From positions 1 through 6,817 of the forward strand of contig JACZXC010000159.1 in the NCBI GenBank assembly GCA_022571825.1: 6,817 nucleotides of DNA, given 5' to 3'. Each line of letters starts with the position of its first letter. Positions within the stretch are counted from its first letter, which is position 1. Source of the DNA: Myxococcales bacterium. Its GTDB lineage: Bacteria > Myxococcota_A > UBA9160 > SMWR01. Below are positions 4,893-6,817 of the stretch, in pieces. The notes beneath the pieces are model-generated. The model saw nothing but the letters and a program-made list of their open reading frames with translations, made no database searches and was not told where the DNA came from. The position numbers and the translations under genes were made by a program.

Positions 4893-5621
4893 GTGTCCAC
4901 GATCCCGCCGAGGCCTCGACGAAACCGTCGGAGGCCCAGGAAAGGACCGGGGCGCCCGGCGGGGGCCGGCCCGGGCGAGGGCCGCGCGGCCCTGCTTCGA
5001 GCCGCCCGAGACCTCATGGCGGAGAAGGGCCTACCTCGGGTCACCCTCCGCCAGGTGGCCGATCGGGCCGGCGTGGAACCGGCGCTGGTTCACTACTACT
5101 TCGAGGGAAAACAGGGCCTCCTGGATGCGGTGATCGCCGAGGTGGCGGGCCGGGCCCTGGCGAAGGCGCAGCAGGCCGTCCAGAGCGACGGTTCGGTCGA
5201 GCAACGCCTGCGCGCGTACATCGAGGGCTGGGTCGCCGGCATCGCCGAGGATCCGTACTTTCCGCGTCTCGCCGCCGAGCAGGTGCTCTTTGCCGAGGGC
5301 GAAGTGATCGACGATTTCGTCGAGCGGTTCGTGCGCCCCAATCTCGCGATGCTGCGCTCCCTGCTCGAGGAAGGCACCGCGTCGGGGGCGTTCCGGGAGG
5401 TCGACCCCCGCTTCCTGATTCCGAGCATCACCGGGGCCTGCCTCTGGTTCTTCCTGGCGGCGCCGGTGGTCCAGCGCGTCTTCGACCTTCGCGAGATCAC
5501 CCCGGAGATCGTCGAGAATTTTGCGGTCAGCACCTCGACACTCATCCTTCAGGGGATCGCTGCGCCGGGGGCCGTCCCTGGGGAGCCGGGACAACCCACG
5601 CGGAGGTCCCCACCCCGATGA
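4893..5621 (+). CDS. TetR/AcrR family transcriptional regulator
   Basis: This 242-residue protein has an N-terminal TetR DNA-binding domain (about residues 31-80), with the helix-turn-helix TLRQVADRAGVEPALVHYYF (51-70) and the usual YYF-x-GK-x-LL end. The rest (90-225) is an all-helical ligand-binding and dimerisation region that does not identify the ligand. Residues 7-28 form a tail rich in Arg, Pro and Gly, with KGPGRPAG resembling an AT-hook; such tails contact the minor groove in some TetR proteins. The GTG at 4893 is the only reasonable start: an in-frame TAG lies 12 bases upstream, and the next initiator-type codon comes inside the DNA-binding domain. There is no Shine-Dalgarno sequence. 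Its TGA overlaps the ATG of the MMPL exporter (ATGA), so the exporter is its likely target together with itself. The ligand is probably the exported compound or a related molecule, by analogy. Confidence 0.93.
   Translation: MSTIPPRPRRNRRRPRKGPGRPAGAGPGEGRAALLRAARDLMAEKGLPRVTLRQVADRAGVEPALVHYYFEGKQGLLDAVIAEVAGRALAKAQQAVQSDGSVEQRLRAYIEGWVAGIAEDPYFPRLAAEQVLFAEGEVIDDFVERFVRPNLAMLRSLLEEGTASGAFREVDPRFLIPSITGACLWFFLAAPVVQRVFDLREITPEIVENFAVSTSTLILQGIAAPGAVPGEPGQPTRRSPPR
5602..5607 (+). promoter_or_regulatory. Shine-Dalgarno sequence of the MMPL exporter
   Basis: GGAGGT lies inside the end of the tetR coding region with a 10-base spacer to the ATG at 5618. It fixes the exporter start and contrasts with the absence of any such site before tetR. 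Confidence 0.8.
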
Positions 5622-6817
5622 GAGACCGGCTGGAAAGCCTCCTCGCGGGTTGGGGCCGGGTGGCCTACCGGCACCCCCGGCTCACGATCGGCCTCGTCCT
5701 CGCCATCCTGGTTCCGATGTTCACTCAACTTCCCCGGCTCGAGCTGAACACCTCGATCGAAGCGCTCCTGCACGGAGACGATCCCACCCGCGTCGCCTAC
5801 GACCAGTTCCGCGAACAGTTCGGGCGCGACGACCGCATCCTCATCGCGATCGAGTCACCGGAGGTCTTCGACCTCGCTTTCCTGGAGAAGCTGCGGGCGA
5901 TGCACCGGGACATCGAAGCGGAAGTCCCTCAGCTGCAAGATGTGACCAGCCTGGTCAACGCCCGGGATACCCGCGGTGCCGAAGACGAGCTCATCGTCGG
6001 CGACCTGCTCGAAGACTGGCCGAGTACCCCGACCGAGCTGGAAGCGGTCAAGCAGCGGGCTCTCGCGAATCCCCTCTATCGGGACCTGCTCCTCTCCAAG
6101 GATGGACGGGCTACCACGATCAGCATCGAGACCGATGCCTACGCATCGCGTGGGATCGGGGCCGCCGACCTCGGAGGCTTCGGCGACGAGGAGGCCGACG
6201 CCGGCGAACGCCCGTTCATCACCGGGTCCGAGGCCGACCAGATCGTTCTGGCGATCGAGTCGATCGTCGACCGCTATCGGGCACCGGACTTCGTCATCCA
6301 CGTGGCCGGGGCTCCGATCCTGGTCCATTCCCTCATGAAGGCCATGCGCACCGACATGGCGCGCTTCACGCTGCTGGCCGTCGGTGCGATCGTCGTCTTT
6401 CTGTACCTACTCTTCCGGCACGTCGCCGCGGCGATCCTGCCCCTGCTCGTCGTGATCCCGTCTCTGCTGACCACCCTCTCGATCATGGCGATGGCCGGCT
6501 TCATGATCGCGCTCCCCACCCAGATCCTTCCGTCCTTCCTGCTGGCCGTGGGGGTGGGAAACTCGGTTCACATCCTCGCCATCTTCTACCAACAGCGAAG
6601 CAGGGGAGAGGACGAGGAATCGGCGATCTCCTTCGCCCTCGGCCACTCCGGGCTGGCGATCGTGATGACGAGCCTCACCACGGCGGGAGGCCTGGTCTCG
6701 TTTGCGGCCGCCGAGCTGGCGCCGATCGCGCAGTTCGGAATCATTGCGCCGGTCGGGGTGATGATCGCCATGGTTCTCACCGTGGTAGCGCTCCCGGCCC
6801 TGATCAGCCTGGCTCCC
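5618..6817 (+). CDS. MMPL/RND superfamily exporter (COG1033 type), N-terminal half
   Basis: The first 400 residues are present and the frame is open at the window end; full members have about 750-900 residues in two repeats. Visible here are a first membrane helix (about 22-38), a periplasmic domain of about 210 residues starting at NTSIEALLHGDDP, then a bundle of helices (about 250-267, 270-292, 300-323, 345-368, 378-400). This is one half of an RND-type transporter in the inner membrane, which uses the proton gradient to export hydrophobic or lipid-like compounds; hopanoid and lipid transporters of the HpnN/MmpL kind are relatives. Typical family sequence includes GVGNSVHILAIFYQQ (312-326) and IVMTSLTTAGGLVSF (352-366). 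At the RND proton-relay position there is Asn315 rather than Asp. Translation is coupled to tetR by ATGA and has its own GGAGGT. The substrate is unknown. Confidence 0.92.
   Translation, partial: MRDRLESLLAGWGRVAYRHPRLTIGLVLAILVPMFTQLPRLELNTSIEALLHGDDPTRVAYDQFREQFGRDDRILIAIESPEVFDLAFLEKLRAMHRDIEAEVPQLQDVTSLVNARDTRGAEDELIVGDLLEDWPSTPTELEAVKQRALANPLYRDLLLSKDGRATTISIETDAYASRGIGAADLGGFGDEEADAGERPFITGSEADQIVLAIESIVDRYRAPDFVIHVAGAPILVHSLMKAMRTDMARFTLLAVGAIVVFLYLLFRHVAAAILPLLVVIPSLLTTLSIMAMAGFMIALPTQILPSFLLAVGVGNSVHILAIFYQQRSRGEDEESAISFALGHSGLAIVMTSLTTAGGLVSFAAAELAPIAQFGIIAPVGVMIAMVLTVVALPALISLAP

Noticed and set aside
4766..5044. 92-codon open frame on the minus strand across the tetR promoter
   Set aside because: It reads through the AT-rich promoter island and the antisense of the TetR DNA-binding domain; no ribosome site or fold is seen.
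5855..6328. 157-codon open frame on the minus strand
   Set aside because: It is antisense to the periplasmic domain of the MMPL exporter and shows no domain or ribosome site.

Overview
The window is a GC-rich bacterial chromosomal segment with tightly packed genes. Gene content (crotonase, limonene-epoxide-hydrolase-like enzyme, COG1033-type MMPL exporter, a small exported protein resembling ones I recall from deltaproteobacterial genomes) and the GC bias suggest a high-GC deltaproteobacteria-like lineage (Myxococcota/Desulfobacterota/Binatota sort). That placement is inference only; there is no rRNA or marker gene here. No RNA genes, insertion sequences, CRISPR arrays or attachment sites were found.

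Layout. (1) Positions 3297 down to 1, minus strand: a probable operon reading glucokinase (glk), a 45-residue one-helix membrane protein, a 616-residue multi-pass membrane protein of GT-C glycosyltransferase type, and the N-terminal 79 residues of a crotonase (enoyl-CoA hydratase/isomerase) cut by the window edge. The small protein and the GT-C protein overlap by ATGA, and the crotonase ribosome site overlaps the GT-C stop codon, so the last three genes look translationally linked. (2) Positions 3395-4410, plus strand: a limonene-1,2-epoxide hydrolase-like enzyme with its full catalytic set, then a histidine-phosphatase family protein 17 bases downstream. (3) Positions 4749-4414, minus strand: a small exported protein of unknown function, converging on the phosphatase with only 3 bases between stop codons. 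(4) Positions 4893-6817, plus strand: a TetR regulator overlapping by ATGA an MMPL/RND exporter that runs off the window end.

The two plus-strand transcription units share a striking start architecture. Each has a TAGnAT -10-like hexamer lying exactly 6 bases before the start codon, whose TAG is also an in-frame stop, with no Shine-Dalgarno sequence. Both therefore look like leaderless mRNAs. The TetR promoter sits in a short AT-rich island with an imperfect palindrome that is a plausible autoregulatory operator. The TetR-MMPL pair is best read as a self-regulated export module for an unknown hydrophobic or lipid compound. I see no convincing wholly new system; the most noteworthy points are the paired leaderless starts, the 45-residue protein coupled to the GT-C enzyme, and an Asn where RND proteins usually carry the proton-relay Asp.
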